IMG/VR virus record: IMGVR_UViG_3300007735_000494
Coordinates: 1 to 22,605 of that record
Source: a virus
DNA length: 22,605 bases
Reading direction: 5' to 3' (one strand)
The notes under the pieces were generated by a model, which saw only the letters and a program-made list of their open reading frames with translations, ran no database searches and was not told where the DNA came from. The position numbers and the translations under genes were made by a program. Each line of letters starts with the position of its first letter. Position 1 is the first letter of the stretch. This document shows, piece by piece, positions 14,634-19,739 of the stretch.

Positions 14634-14707
14634 AAGTTGAACTTATATCATACTTTTGGCAGAAAAAAAGTGTTGTACTTATACGCAACCCGCTTTACTT
14701 TGACCTT
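14634..14707. promoter_or_regulatory. Divergent promoter region with direct repeats
   Basis: This is the gap between terS (leftward) and the small rightward genes. Rightward: TTGGCA at 14656-14661, an 18-base spacer, and TATACG at 14680-14685. Leftward: a -10-like TATGAT (complement of 14647-14652) with only a weak -35 (CAACAC). The sequence GTTGAACTTATAT at 14636-14648 is repeated as GTTGTACTTATAC at 14672-14684 (11 of 13 identical), each copy touching one of the -10 elements. These copies may be operators or recognition sites for a phage-encoded factor. Promoter activity is inferred from sequence only. Confidence 0.5.
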
Positions 14708-14965
14708 ATGAAAAGCAACACACAACTAACGGCCAACCTTCTCGAGGTTGGGAAACGATACTATATGAAATCAAATGACACATTCGCAGAGGTGATCTGC
14801 GAGGAAATGATTGTAGTTGATCGTGGTTTCTACGGCCAGCCAATCTATCTCATCGCTCGTGCTTCCGATGGTGAAAAGTTTATGATTACCAGACTTCGGA
14901 AGGATCACTTCGAGGATGCAAAGGGTAGGAGAGTTGGATTCGTTGAGTTTGCGGAGGTAAGCTAG
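14708..14965 (+). CDS. Hypothetical protein, 85 aa (first rightward gene)
   Basis: The protein starts MKSNTQLTANLLEVGKRYYM. It reads like a small beta-barrel (VGKRYYMKSNDTFAEVICEE; YGQPIYLIARASDGEKFMIT) ending RVGFVEFAEVS, with no catalytic or membrane motif. I do not recognise the family. No ribosome binding site is visible before the ATG, and the predicted 5' leader from the proposed promoter is only about 15 bases, which suggests unusual initiation. A strong hairpin follows the stop. Confidence 0.6.
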   Translation: MKSNTQLTANLLEVGKRYYMKSNDTFAEVICEEMIVVDRGFYGQPIYLIARASDGEKFMITRLRKDHFEDAKGRRVGFVEFAEVS

Positions 14966-14970
14966 GCGAT

Positions 14971-15007
14971 CAGACCCCGAACACATCGCAAGATGTGTTT
15001 CGGTCTG
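14971..15007 (+). promoter_or_regulatory. Strong RNA hairpin with GCAA tetraloop
   Basis: The arm starting CAGACC at 14971 pairs with the arm ending GGTCTG at 15007: a 6-bp outer stem, a small internal bulge, and a 9-bp inner stem closed by a GCAA (GNRA-type) loop at 14988-14991. There is no T-run after it. It is probably a cis-acting mRNA structure between the 85-aa and 146-aa genes. Confidence 0.6.
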
Positions 15008-15061
15008 GCCGATAGGCTGGAAACAAAAGAAACCAAAAGAAAAGGAAACACAACACAATGA
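14993..15061 (+). CDS. Possible 22-aa leader peptide (uncertain)
   Basis: A short frame begins with an ATG inside the right arm of the hairpin and reads MCFGLADRLETKETKRKGNT plus TQ. Its TGA overlaps the ATG of the 146-aa gene (ATGA at 15058-15061). The start would be hidden when the hairpin forms. The overlap is suggestive of translational coupling, but no ribosome binding site is seen and the frame is short enough to occur by chance. Confidence 0.25.
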   Translation: MCFGLADRLETKETKRKGNTTQ

Positions 15062-15498
15062 TAAAAGCAGTAAACGCAGTTGAAGCAGTAGCAGATCAAA
15101 TCGGGTGTGATCCAGACGATCTTACCCTAGAGACTCACACTCATTATGGTTTAGAGGTGTTCTCAAATGGTAGAAAAGAATACGCAGTCGGGACAGATAG
15201 CGAAGCAGATGAGGCTTGTAAGGAATACATCAAAGACACCGCTTGGGCGTTTCGCTCAAGTTTTATCTGCGATTATTGCAACCTACCCCAAGAACTAGCG
15301 GAAGCGTTGGAAGCTATGCAGTCAAAAAAGTGTGAGGGTGCGAATGATGCAATCCTTGCCCTAATAGAAAAAACTGAAGGAGGTCTTGACGGATTCGTCG
15401 AGGATGCAATCTCTGCGGATGGAAGGGGTCACTTCCTTTCGTCTTATGATGGCGAAGAGAATGAAGAGGGTGACTTCTTCATTTATAGGATCAACTGA
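15058..15498 (+). CDS. Acidic hypothetical phage protein, 146 aa
   Basis: The protein starts MIKAVNAVEAVADQIGCDPD. An N-terminal helix is followed by a beta phrase (HYGLEVFSNGRKEYAVGTDS), then EADEACKEYIKDTAWAFRSS, and an acidic C-terminus ending HFLSSYDGEENEEGDFFIYR plus IN. The 'G-x-x-EYxVxTxxEADEAxxEYI' phrase followed by 'W-A-F' is one I have seen in hypothetical proteins of unrelated phages, where function is unknown. An AAGGA site lies about 12 bases upstream. Its acidity and small size would fit an early host-modifying or mimic-type protein, but this is speculation. Confidence 0.65.
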   Translation: MIKAVNAVEAVADQIGCDPDDLTLETHTHYGLEVFSNGRKEYAVGTDSEADEACKEYIKDTAWAFRSSFICDYCNLPQELAEALEAMQSKKCEGANDAILALIEKTEGGLDGFVEDAISADGRGHFLSSYDGEENEEGDFFIYRIN

Positions 15499-15499
15499 A

Positions 15500-15604
15500 A
15501 TGATCTGGGGAGTTTACAACACCAACGGAAAACTACTAAAGAAGTTTTCCTCTTGTGCGTCTGCTCATCGCTGGCTACTTCGAAACGATTTGGAGTGGAG
15601 TTGA
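15500..15604 (+). CDS. Small protein, 34 aa
   Basis: ATG at 15500 follows the previous stop by one base (TGAAATG). It reads MIWGVYNTNGKLLKKFSSCA and ends HRWLLRNDLEWS. A longer reading from 15386 would overlap the 146-aa gene by 113 bp in another frame and is not favoured. The sequence resembles one beta-hairpin plus one amphipathic helix with two C-terminal Trp residues. Tight coupling is the main support. The function is unknown. Confidence 0.5.
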   Translation: MIWGVYNTNGKLLKKFSSCASAHRWLLRNDLEWS

Positions 15605-15669
15605 TGCGAGATTAGGACGCTGAGAGGTGAATGGATAATGAACCCGATGAGAAAGAAGGAGAATCAAAA

Positions 15670-15759
15670 ATGAACTCACCGCAAATCTACTCGCTCGGAC
15701 TATTGCATGGAGGACTCTTACTAGGATTCGTCTGGCTAGTCTGGCCGAAACGGAAATAA
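15670..15759 (+). CDS. Small single-span membrane peptide, 29 aa
   Basis: ATG at 15670 is preceded by AAGGAGA at good spacing; the in-frame ATG at 15631 lacks such a site. The peptide reads MNSPQIYSLGLLHGGLLLGF and ends VWLVWPKRK. It is one hydrophobic helix of about 18 residues with a basic C-terminal tail, so the C-terminus probably stays in the cytoplasm. It is too short for a normal holin but could modulate a membrane protein. It sits among other very small genes. Confidence 0.5.
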   Translation: MNSPQIYSLGLLHGGLLLGFVWLVWPKRK

Positions 15760-15771
15760 GTTTTCCCTCGT

Positions 15772-15793
15772 CTCTCCTCGTAATTGAGGGGAG
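15772..15793 (+). promoter_or_regulatory. Hairpin A, loop GTAATT, following a small gene
   Basis: CTCTCCTC (15772-15779) pairs with GAGGGGAG (15786-15793) through 8 pairs, one of them G-U, around the loop GTAATT. It follows the 29-aa gene by 12 bases and begins with TCTCTCCTCGT, which recurs at 16013. A second short hairpin (CCC TATC GGG) and CCTAACAAACAG (15819-15830) come next, before the 52-aa gene. Confidence 0.55.
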
Positions 15794-15853
15794 GAGAGGT
15801 CAAACCCTATCGGGATGGCCTAACAAACAGAAAAGAAAGGACACACGCAGAAT

Positions 15854-16012
15854 ATGAAAGAACACACAATTACAATGACAATCAATATCCACTTTAACGC
15901 CATTGATCGCGAGGACGCTCAACGCATAGCGGAGGATATGGATATTAAATTTATCCATCCAGACACTCAGTCAGAAATAGAAAATGACTTAATTGATTGG
16001 GAGATTCGCTAG
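15854..16012 (+). CDS. Small hypothetical protein, 52 aa
   Basis: The protein reads MKEHTITMTINIHFNAIDRE, continues with a helix (DAQRIAEDMDIKF) and ends in an acidic segment with DLIDWEIR. An N-terminal beta strand followed by a helix gives a plausible small alpha/beta fold. The ribosome binding site is weak and distant (AAAGGA, about 13 bases away). The gene is flanked on both sides by the repeated leader elements described separately. The function is unknown. Confidence 0.5.
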   Translation: MKEHTITMTINIHFNAIDREDAQRIAEDMDIKFIHPDTQSEIENDLIDWEIR

Positions 16013-16023
16013 TCTCTCCTCGT

Positions 16024-16045
16024 TCCACCTCGTAACGGAGGTGGA
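16024..16045 (+). promoter_or_regulatory. Hairpin B, loop GTAACG, following a small gene
   Basis: TCCACCTC (16024-16031) pairs perfectly with GAGGTGGA (16038-16045) around GTAACG. It mirrors hairpin A: same position just after a stop codon, same TCTCTCCTCGT lead-in (16013-16023), same CCTC-GTAA-nn-GAGG core. It is followed by a small AGGC/GCCT hairpin and CCTAACAAACGGCAG (16078-16092). The stem differs from hairpin A by compensated changes, so the structure seems to be conserved. Confidence 0.6.
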
Positions 16046-16144
16046 CGGAGGATGGATTTAGGCTTTCGCCTGGGCATCCTAACAAACGGCAGCGTGGCCA
16101 TAATCCGGTTACGCGAATGAATAAGAAGGAAAGAGGATATTAAA

Positions 16145-16321
16145 ATGAGTAAAGAGCAGGAATTACAATGGAAGGTAGACTATTTGAAAGAAAGCCTTAA
16201 ACAAATTAAGGCTACAATTGTAGGTGTTAAAATGGGATATGTTAATAAGGATTGGGTGGATGGTAAAATGATGGATTCTTTTTGTGACTTAATAGATAAT
16301 AGCCTATTCAATTCCAAATAA
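16145..16321 (+). CDS. Small hypothetical protein, 58 aa
   Basis: AGAGGA precedes the ATG at good spacing. The protein starts MSKEQELQWKVDYLKESLKQ with a helix of coiled-coil character, then ATIVGVKMGYVNKDWVDGKM and a short C-terminal helix. The gene is more AT-rich than its neighbours. I do not recognise a family. It is the second-last rightward gene, and the 111 bp that follow carry two AAACGGCAG boxes. Confidence 0.5.
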   Translation: MSKEQELQWKVDYLKESLKQIKATIVGVKMGYVNKDWVDGKMMDSFCDLIDNSLFNSK

Positions 16322-16432
16322 TTCGCCAAGGGTTCAATCCCCTACGGCTTTTCCGCTTGCCCATAAACGGCAGTGCAGGCATTAAACCTTTATAATAAAC
16401 GGCAGCACAACCCATAAGGAGATATTAAAAAC
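16322..16432 (+). promoter_or_regulatory. Leader with two AAACGGCAG boxes and a short hairpin
   Basis: This 111-bp gap holds a CGG-CTTTT-CCG mini-hairpin at about 16345-16355, then CCATAAACGGCAG (16361-16373) and AATAAACGGCAG (16394-16405), and finally the AAGGAGA ribosome binding site of the 59-aa gene. The order (mini-hairpin, box, ribosome binding site) matches the two upstream leaders. Confidence 0.45.
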
Positions 16433-16612
16433 ATGACAGAAGATCAAATCATAAAATCTTACCTTTCGCGCCTGGGAAGGAAAGGCGGAAGCGTAAAGGG
16501 TCCGCAGAAGGTGCGACCCAAGGAACACTATCAGAAAGCAGTAGGAATCCGGTGGGCAAAGTATCGGGAGCGTAAGCAAACGGAAGGACAGCCACCTAAA
16601 ACGGAAGCGTAG
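16433..16612 (+). CDS. Small basic protein with RKGGS motif, 59 aa
   Basis: AAGGAGA precedes the ATG. The protein reads MTEDQIIKSYLSRLGRKGGS, then VKGPQKVRPKEHYQKAVGIR and a C-terminal KYRERKQTEGQPPKTEA. The 'LxxLGRKGGS-x-K' start is typical of small phage and plasmid nucleic-acid-associated proteins (KGG-type motif), and the high Lys/Arg content agrees. It is the last rightward gene and converges on the leftward small genes 36 bp further on. It could be a candidate ligand for the nearby repeated boxes, but this is a guess. Confidence 0.55.
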   Translation: MTEDQIIKSYLSRLGRKGGSVKGPQKVRPKEHYQKAVGIRWAKYRERKQTEGQPPKTEA

Positions 16613-16741
16613 TCAGCTTTCGCGCGTATGGGGGGTATAAACGGAAGCCTAGCGACCTATCCGACAGCAACAAGCTCGATTCCCTAGCTCCTCAACCTTA
16701 AATTTGACTACTGGAAGGTCTGGGGCATCAGCTTTCGCGCG
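16613..16741. repeat. 14-bp direct repeat at the convergence point
   Basis: TCAGCTTTCGCGCG occurs at 16613-16626, right after the last rightward stop, and again at 16728-16741 inside the leftward 51-aa gene. The two copies are identical and 115 bp apart. Confidence 0.6.
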
Positions 16742-16804
16742 AAGACGCTTAGAAAGGGCATTTCTGCTCGATTTTGAGGCATCCTGACGCTTATTTTTGG
16801 CCAT
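16649..16804 (-). CDS. Possible small basic protein, 51 aa
   Basis: From ATG 16804, five bases after the stop of the 78-aa gene: MAKNKRQDASKSSRNALSKR, then LRAKADAPDLPVVKFKVEEL and a Cys-rich end (CCCRIGR). It is strongly basic in the first half. The ribosome binding site is weak. Support comes from close spacing and composition like the neighbouring basic genes; the unusual CCC end is a reason for caution. Confidence 0.4.
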   Translation of the reverse strand: MAKNKRQDASKSSRNALSKRLRAKADAPDLPVVKFKVEELGNRACCCRIGR

Positions 16805-16809
16805 ACTTG

Positions 16810-17046
16810 TCACCAATTCTTGCAGGACCAGTGCCTAGCGGTCATTTTGATGGGTGGTTTGCTGTCGCATCCGTGCCTAGCCCTAAAACTACGCCTTCGG
16901 GCTGGATTGCTCTTCTTTATGGTCATTTTGGGGTCGCCGTAGCGGATTGTCTTGCTTTCGCCTCCTTGGCAAGCCCTCACAACGAACTTTTTAGGCCCAC
17001 CAGGAGTCCGGCGGGGTGAATTACAGGGTAAATCTCTTGGGTTCAC
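16810..17046 (-). CDS. Small basic phage protein with SFRARH/ARHWSCKNW motifs, 78 aa
   Basis: It starts with GTG at 17046, which overlaps the TGA of the 103-aa gene (GTGA). The protein reads MNPRDLPCNSPRRTPGGPKK, then FVVRACQGGESKTIRYGDPK, KKSNPARRRSFRARHGCD (44-61) and ends MTARHWSCKNW. The 'NPxRRxSFxARHxCD ... TxxYW/HWxCxxW' pattern is one I know from small proteins of aquatic phages, some virion-associated and some of unknown function. The paired Cys residues C60 and C75 could bind metal. This family recognition gives good confidence in the gene but not in its role. Confidence 0.65.
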   Translation of the reverse strand: MNPRDLPCNSPRRTPGGPKKFVVRACQGGESKTIRYGDPKMTIKKSNPARRRSFRARHGCDSKPPIKMTARHWSCKNW

Positions 17047-17354
17047 GACTCATCTACCTCATCGGCATCAAAAACGTCAGGACAGGCATCTTGGAGCGAT
17101 TTTAGTGCCTTCTGGTGGCTCTGAAAGAAGCACGACAGCCTCTCAACCTCATCTGTCAGACCTTTCCATTGGTGTTCGAACACTTCAAAGGAGCAATTCG
17201 CGTTCATATCGTCTATCAACTGCCCTAGCAGTCTTAAAACACTATGCAACTGTGCATTTTCTCTTTGAAGTAGGCCAATAAATCTATTCGCCAGCTTCAA
17301 TTGCTCTCGATCTTGATTCAAAAGCCACCCTTCTTTGCTTTCATCATCCGCCAT
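17043..17354 (-). CDS. Coiled-coil hypothetical protein, 103 aa
   Basis: The protein reads MADDESKEGWLLNQDREQLK, with a long helical central part (LANRFIGLLQRENAQLHSVL; RLLGQLIDDMNANCSFEVFE), a second helix (GLTDEVERLSCFFQSHQKAL) and an acidic end. The heptad pattern points to a dimer. Its first 37 bp overlap the 44-aa gene in another frame, and its stop overlaps the next start. It is probably a small regulator or adaptor, but no DNA-binding motif is visible. Confidence 0.6.
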   Translation of the reverse strand: MADDESKEGWLLNQDREQLKLANRFIGLLQRENAQLHSVLRLLGQLIDDMNANCSFEVFEHQWKGLTDEVERLSCFFQSHQKALKSLQDACPDVFDADEVDES

Positions 17355-17452
17355 ACCTTCGGCTTGATGGTGCTGTTCTTCTTGCTACGGCTAGTGCCAG
17401 CCTTACGGCGAGCGTTGATGTTAGCGTACAAACCAGGTTTAGAATTATTCAT
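17318..17452 (-). CDS. Small basic protein (GLYANI motif), 44 aa
   Basis: I read MNNSKPGLYANINARRKAGT, then SRSKKNSTIKPKVWRMMKAK and KGGF. The 'GLYANI-x-A-(R/K)-R-K' start is a recurring feature of very small basic phage proteins of unknown function; here it lacks their usual second half. It is the first gene after the extended -10 promoter. Only six bases separate the TATAAT from the ATG, and no ribosome binding site is present, so the mRNA may be leaderless. Confidence 0.6.
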   Translation of the reverse strand: MNNSKPGLYANINARRKAGTSRSKKNSTIKPKVWRMMKAKKGGF

Positions 17453-17458
17453 TTCACG

Positions 17459-17495
17459 ATTATACCACACCCACCACCTAATAACGAACTTCGTT
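17459..17495 (-). promoter_or_regulatory. Extended -10 promoter with operator-like palindrome
   Basis: On the minus strand TGGTATAAT (complement of 17459-17467) is a perfect extended -10. With a 17-base spacer the -35 would fall at 17482-17487. That position has no good -35 hexamer but is covered by the perfect palindrome AACGAA-C-TTCGTT (17483-17495). A repressor or activator bound there would control the leftward small-gene set. The palindrome is the centre of a larger imperfect inverted repeat (CACCTA...TAGGTG, 17475-17507). Confidence 0.6.
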
Positions 17496-17569
17496 CTTCA
17501 GTAGGTGTGAGGATTCCCAGCCAGCCCAGCGTGGCTGCCAGCCAGCTTTCAGTTTGTTTTCCGGAACAG

Positions 17570-17646
17570 AAAAACACTTCGGGAAAGAGCGTAGCGGTAG
17601 TAGGTAGGACGGACTAAGGAGTCCTACCTGCTACTTTCCCTTCGTG
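17570..17646 (-). terminator. Large hairpin followed by T-run: terminator of the replication operon
   Basis: GTAGTAGGTAGGAC (17597-17610) pairs with GTCCTACCTGCTAC (17621-17634) through 14 pairs, one G-U, around a 10-base loop. Outside this, GGGAAAG (17581-17587) can pair with CTTTCCC (17634-17640) and CAC (17575-17577) with GTG (17644-17646). Read leftward the structure is followed by TTTTT (complement of 17570-17574). This fits an intrinsic terminator 62 bp after the helicase gene. Confidence 0.65.
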
Positions 17647-17667
17647 ATATATATTCATATATATATA
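17647..17667. other. AT-rich alternating near-palindrome
   Basis: A 21-bp run of alternating A and T, interrupted by TTC, abuts the hairpin. Such stretches melt easily and are common at origins and promoters. No function can be fixed from sequence. Confidence 0.5.
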
Positions 17668-17707
17668 GGAGTCTGACACTCAAGAAATGACAGTCAATAT
17701 GACAGAA

Positions 17708-18721
17708 CTAAAAAGCAGACTGGTCTGCTGTATATAAGCCGTTGGCTGACAATATCTTCTTTGCCTTCGTCAGCCTCTTTAAGTAGCGGTATGCCGTACT
17801 TTCACTCACCTTGCATTTTTCGACGATGTGACGGGCCAAATCGCCAGCCTGCCACTCCTTGCTACCCATCTCGCCAAGGAACCTATCATCGTCCATTGAC
17901 TTCTGTGCGCCTGGTTTCTTTAACCTATCTGGATTGAGTCCAAAGTTCTGCCGGAACAGCGGGTAAGACCATTGGACAACGAATGCGTCCATTGGGGAGA
18001 AGTTGCGGAGTGTTACCTCACAAGTGAAGGTACGCTCGTCCTCCTCGTGTGGCGTTAGAACCACCAAGCTGTCTGGATTGCGGGCGAATACACCGCTACC
18101 GCTAAACCTATCAATAGCCTCTGACCCACTCTTGTTACCCTTGGAGAAGTGATGTGACAGAATGATGGACAGATTGTGGCGGGTCGCTAGGTACTCAAAC
18201 TCATTCATAAGCGTTGACATATCCCCCGCTGAGTTCTCGTCACGATCCCCCATCAGCATATAGTTTGGATCTAATATGATTGCCTGGTATCCCCGCCCCT
18301 CAATCTGCTTCTCAATCATAGGCCGGATCAGCGTCAAGTCGGCAGCATAACCTCTCAGCGTCCACACATCAAAATCGTCAACCTTACCTTCCAGTTGCTT
18401 TGCCTTGATAACATCTGCGAGTCGATTGCGGAAACTCCATTCTTGAATCTCAAAGTTGATGAACAACACCCTTGCTTGCTTGCAAGACTGACCCCACCAC
18501 GGAACACCAGCGTGTAACGAAAGTGCTAGGTCAATCAGACTCCAGCTCTTAAACGCCTTGCTACCTCCACCAAGCAACAGCTTACCACCTCTGTGCAACA
18601 TCCCCTCAATCAACACTTCCGGTGCTGGTATGTTATCTCTTACCAACTCTGCGTATGACTTGATCGGTGGCCATTCGTCCACCTTTGGCTTTACTCCCAA
18701 AGCTACTGCTGGCTCTATCAT
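17708..18721 (-). CDS. RepA-like AAA+/RecA-fold helicase
   Basis: I prefer ATG 18721 (MIEPAVALGV, 337 residues): it overlaps the primase stop (ATGA) and has GGAGGGG just upstream. The P-loop GGGSKAFKS (51-59) is the AAA_25/RepA-type variant in which the usual G before K is replaced by F (compare 'SKSFKT' in relatives). Walker B is QAIILDPNY (D151), followed by LSHHFSKG (188-195), as in hexameric RepA and replicative helicases. The last 70 residues hold a winged-helix-like domain (WQAGDLARHIVEKCKVSEST, AYRYLKRLTKAKKI). With the primase gene directly upstream it forms a replication pair that opens and primes phage DNA. Confidence 0.8.
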   Translation of the reverse strand: MIEPAVALGVKPKVDEWPPIKSYAELVRDNIPAPEVLIEGMLHRGGKLLLGGGSKAFKSWSLIDLALSLHAGVPWWGQSCKQARVLFINFEIQEWSFRNRLADVIKAKQLEGKVDDFDVWTLRGYAADLTLIRPMIEKQIEGRGYQAIILDPNYMLMGDRDENSAGDMSTLMNEFEYLATRHNLSIILSHHFSKGNKSGSEAIDRFSGSGVFARNPDSLVVLTPHEEDERTFTCEVTLRNFSPMDAFVVQWSYPLFRQNFGLNPDRLKKPGAQKSMDDDRFLGEMGSKEWQAGDLARHIVEKCKVSESTAYRYLKRLTKAKKILSANGLYTADQSAF

Positions 18722-19647
18722 TTCCCCTCCTTGCAGAACCACAAAAGGCTCTGTGTTTTGTCGTTTCTTTTAGCACCAGGAATCCTTACTGGTTGGCTTG
18801 GTTTGAAAGTTGCAGGGTCGCATCCCAACGGAACAAGGAAAGCTTTTAATTGCTCCAACCACTCATTCTTTTGCGGCATCTCGAACCATCCGTGCAGGCT
18901 CTTGCCTCCTGTGTCAACCACCGCGTAAAGCTTCATTCGGAATAGATCACGCATCAATTGGAACACCGCCCCGATCTCCGGCTTTGCCAGCACATCCGAT
19001 TCGACAACGAGGAATACCCTATGCTCAACCGCATCGTTGGATCTGCTGATCGTGCCTTGCTTGTAGGTTGCACCAGTTGTGAACTGACCTATCGGACCAT
19101 CCAACTTCTTCCATTCATAAACACTTCGGAAGTTCTGTGGATGCCTTCCGCTGTCTTTGACATCGCCGATCCAGATATTGTCAGCGATGTTAAACAGCGA
19201 TAGGAAAGAATAATAATCGTCCGCCGGATCTTCCAACTTCTGTGGTGACTCCTCGAACATATCCGCTGGGTCCCAGTTGTAGTGTGTCAAGTATCGCTGC
19301 CTATTTGACTCTGCAATTGTTTTAAGTCTTTCCAATACCTCGGCCTCTGGATCTTTGACCAAGCGAATAGGTGCAGACGATCCAACCGACATAATGTTGA
19401 TTGGGCGGTACAGCGGGTCGTTGAAGATTGCCTTGCGAAGTTTGCGGTTGGCCTCGTCACGATACGGCGTGCAACTGGTATGCCAGCAGAAGATCGTAGG
19501 TGCGCCATCAACGAACACAGTCGTATCCCTAACTCGTGTGTGGCTGGTGTGTGCAGCCTCACCTGGACATCTGCACAACCCATGATTCTCGGACTGCCAA
19601 TCGACAGCTCCGACTACCGCTTCAGCGTGACGTTGTGCTTCGGTCAT
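18718..19647 (-). CDS. Archaeo-eukaryotic-type primase (PrimPol/RepB-like)
   Basis: 309 residues. The N-terminal part has possible zinc ligands (CRCPGE with C25/C27, H33, and FCWHTSC with C54/H56/C59). The catalytic core shows the three marks of this superfamily: an acidic pair in VFLVVESD (E216, D218), the sxH-type phrase GGKSLHGWFEMP (H252), and near the end FKPSQPVRIPGAKR (281-294), which is common in viral and plasmid PrimPol proteins. The gene is coupled to the helicase by a 4-bp overlap. No polymerase was found in the window. The family call is by motif and context; the first acidic residue is Glu instead of the more usual Asp. Confidence 0.75.
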   Translation of the reverse strand: MTEAQRHAEAVVGAVDWQSENHGLCRCPGEAAHTSHTRVRDTTVFVDGAPTIFCWHTSCTPYRDEANRKLRKAIFNDPLYRPINIMSVGSSAPIRLVKDPEAEVLERLKTIAESNRQRYLTHYNWDPADMFEESPQKLEDPADDYYSFLSLFNIADNIWIGDVKDSGRHPQNFRSVYEWKKLDGPIGQFTTGATYKQGTISRSNDAVEHRVFLVVESDVLAKPEIGAVFQLMRDLFRMKLYAVVDTGGKSLHGWFEMPQKNEWLEQLKAFLVPLGCDPATFKPSQPVRIPGAKRNDKTQSLLWFCKEGK

Positions 19648-19704
19648 AAAAATTCAAACTGGCTCTGATTCAAGAGGGGAACAACACTATTCATCCAACC
19701 CCGC

Positions 19705-19721
19705 CGCAGGATCTCCCTGCG
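19705..19721. other. Short hairpin upstream of the primase gene
   Basis: CGCAGG (19705-19710) pairs perfectly with CCTGCG (19716-19721) around ATCTC. It lies in the 92-bp gap between the 154-aa gene and the primase gene. There is no T-run on either side, so a processing or attenuation element is more likely than a terminator. Confidence 0.4.
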
Positions 19722-19739
19722 TACCACAACGCCAGTTAG

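Larger units (their letters stand above)
16084..16647 (+). repeat. Six dispersed copies of the 9-base box AAACGGMAG
   Basis: AAACGGCAG occurs at 16084-16092, 16365-16373 and 16397-16405. AAACGGAAG occurs at 16578-16586, 16599-16607 and 16639-16647. All are on the plus strand. The first three lie in leaders ahead of small genes; the next two lie in the 3' end of the 59-aa gene and the last just after it. I noticed no copy elsewhere in the window, but I could not search exhaustively. Confidence 0.6.
17453..17707. other. 255-bp intergenic region
   Basis: No gene was found here. From left to right it holds the promoter and palindrome (17459-17507), a stretch with repeated CCAGC units (about 17517-17548), the large terminator-like hairpin (17570-17646), and an AT-rich alternating stretch (17647-17667). 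A replication-origin function is possible, given the adjacent helicase and primase genes, but is not shown. Confidence 0.5.

Noticed and set aside
15386-15604. 72-aa plus-strand frame
   Set aside because: Its first half is an out-of-frame shadow of the 146-aa gene. Only the part from the ATG at 15500 is likely translated.
16325-16350. tRNA-like T-arm (AGGG-TTCAATC-CCCT)
   Set aside because: The stem is only four pairs, there is no matching acceptor strand upstream, and no anticodon arm was found. The upstream part lies in a coding frame.
16774-17019. 81-aa plus-strand frame
   Set aside because: It lies antisense to the 78-aa basic gene, which has recognisable motifs and an overlapping start. 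No ribosome binding site is present.
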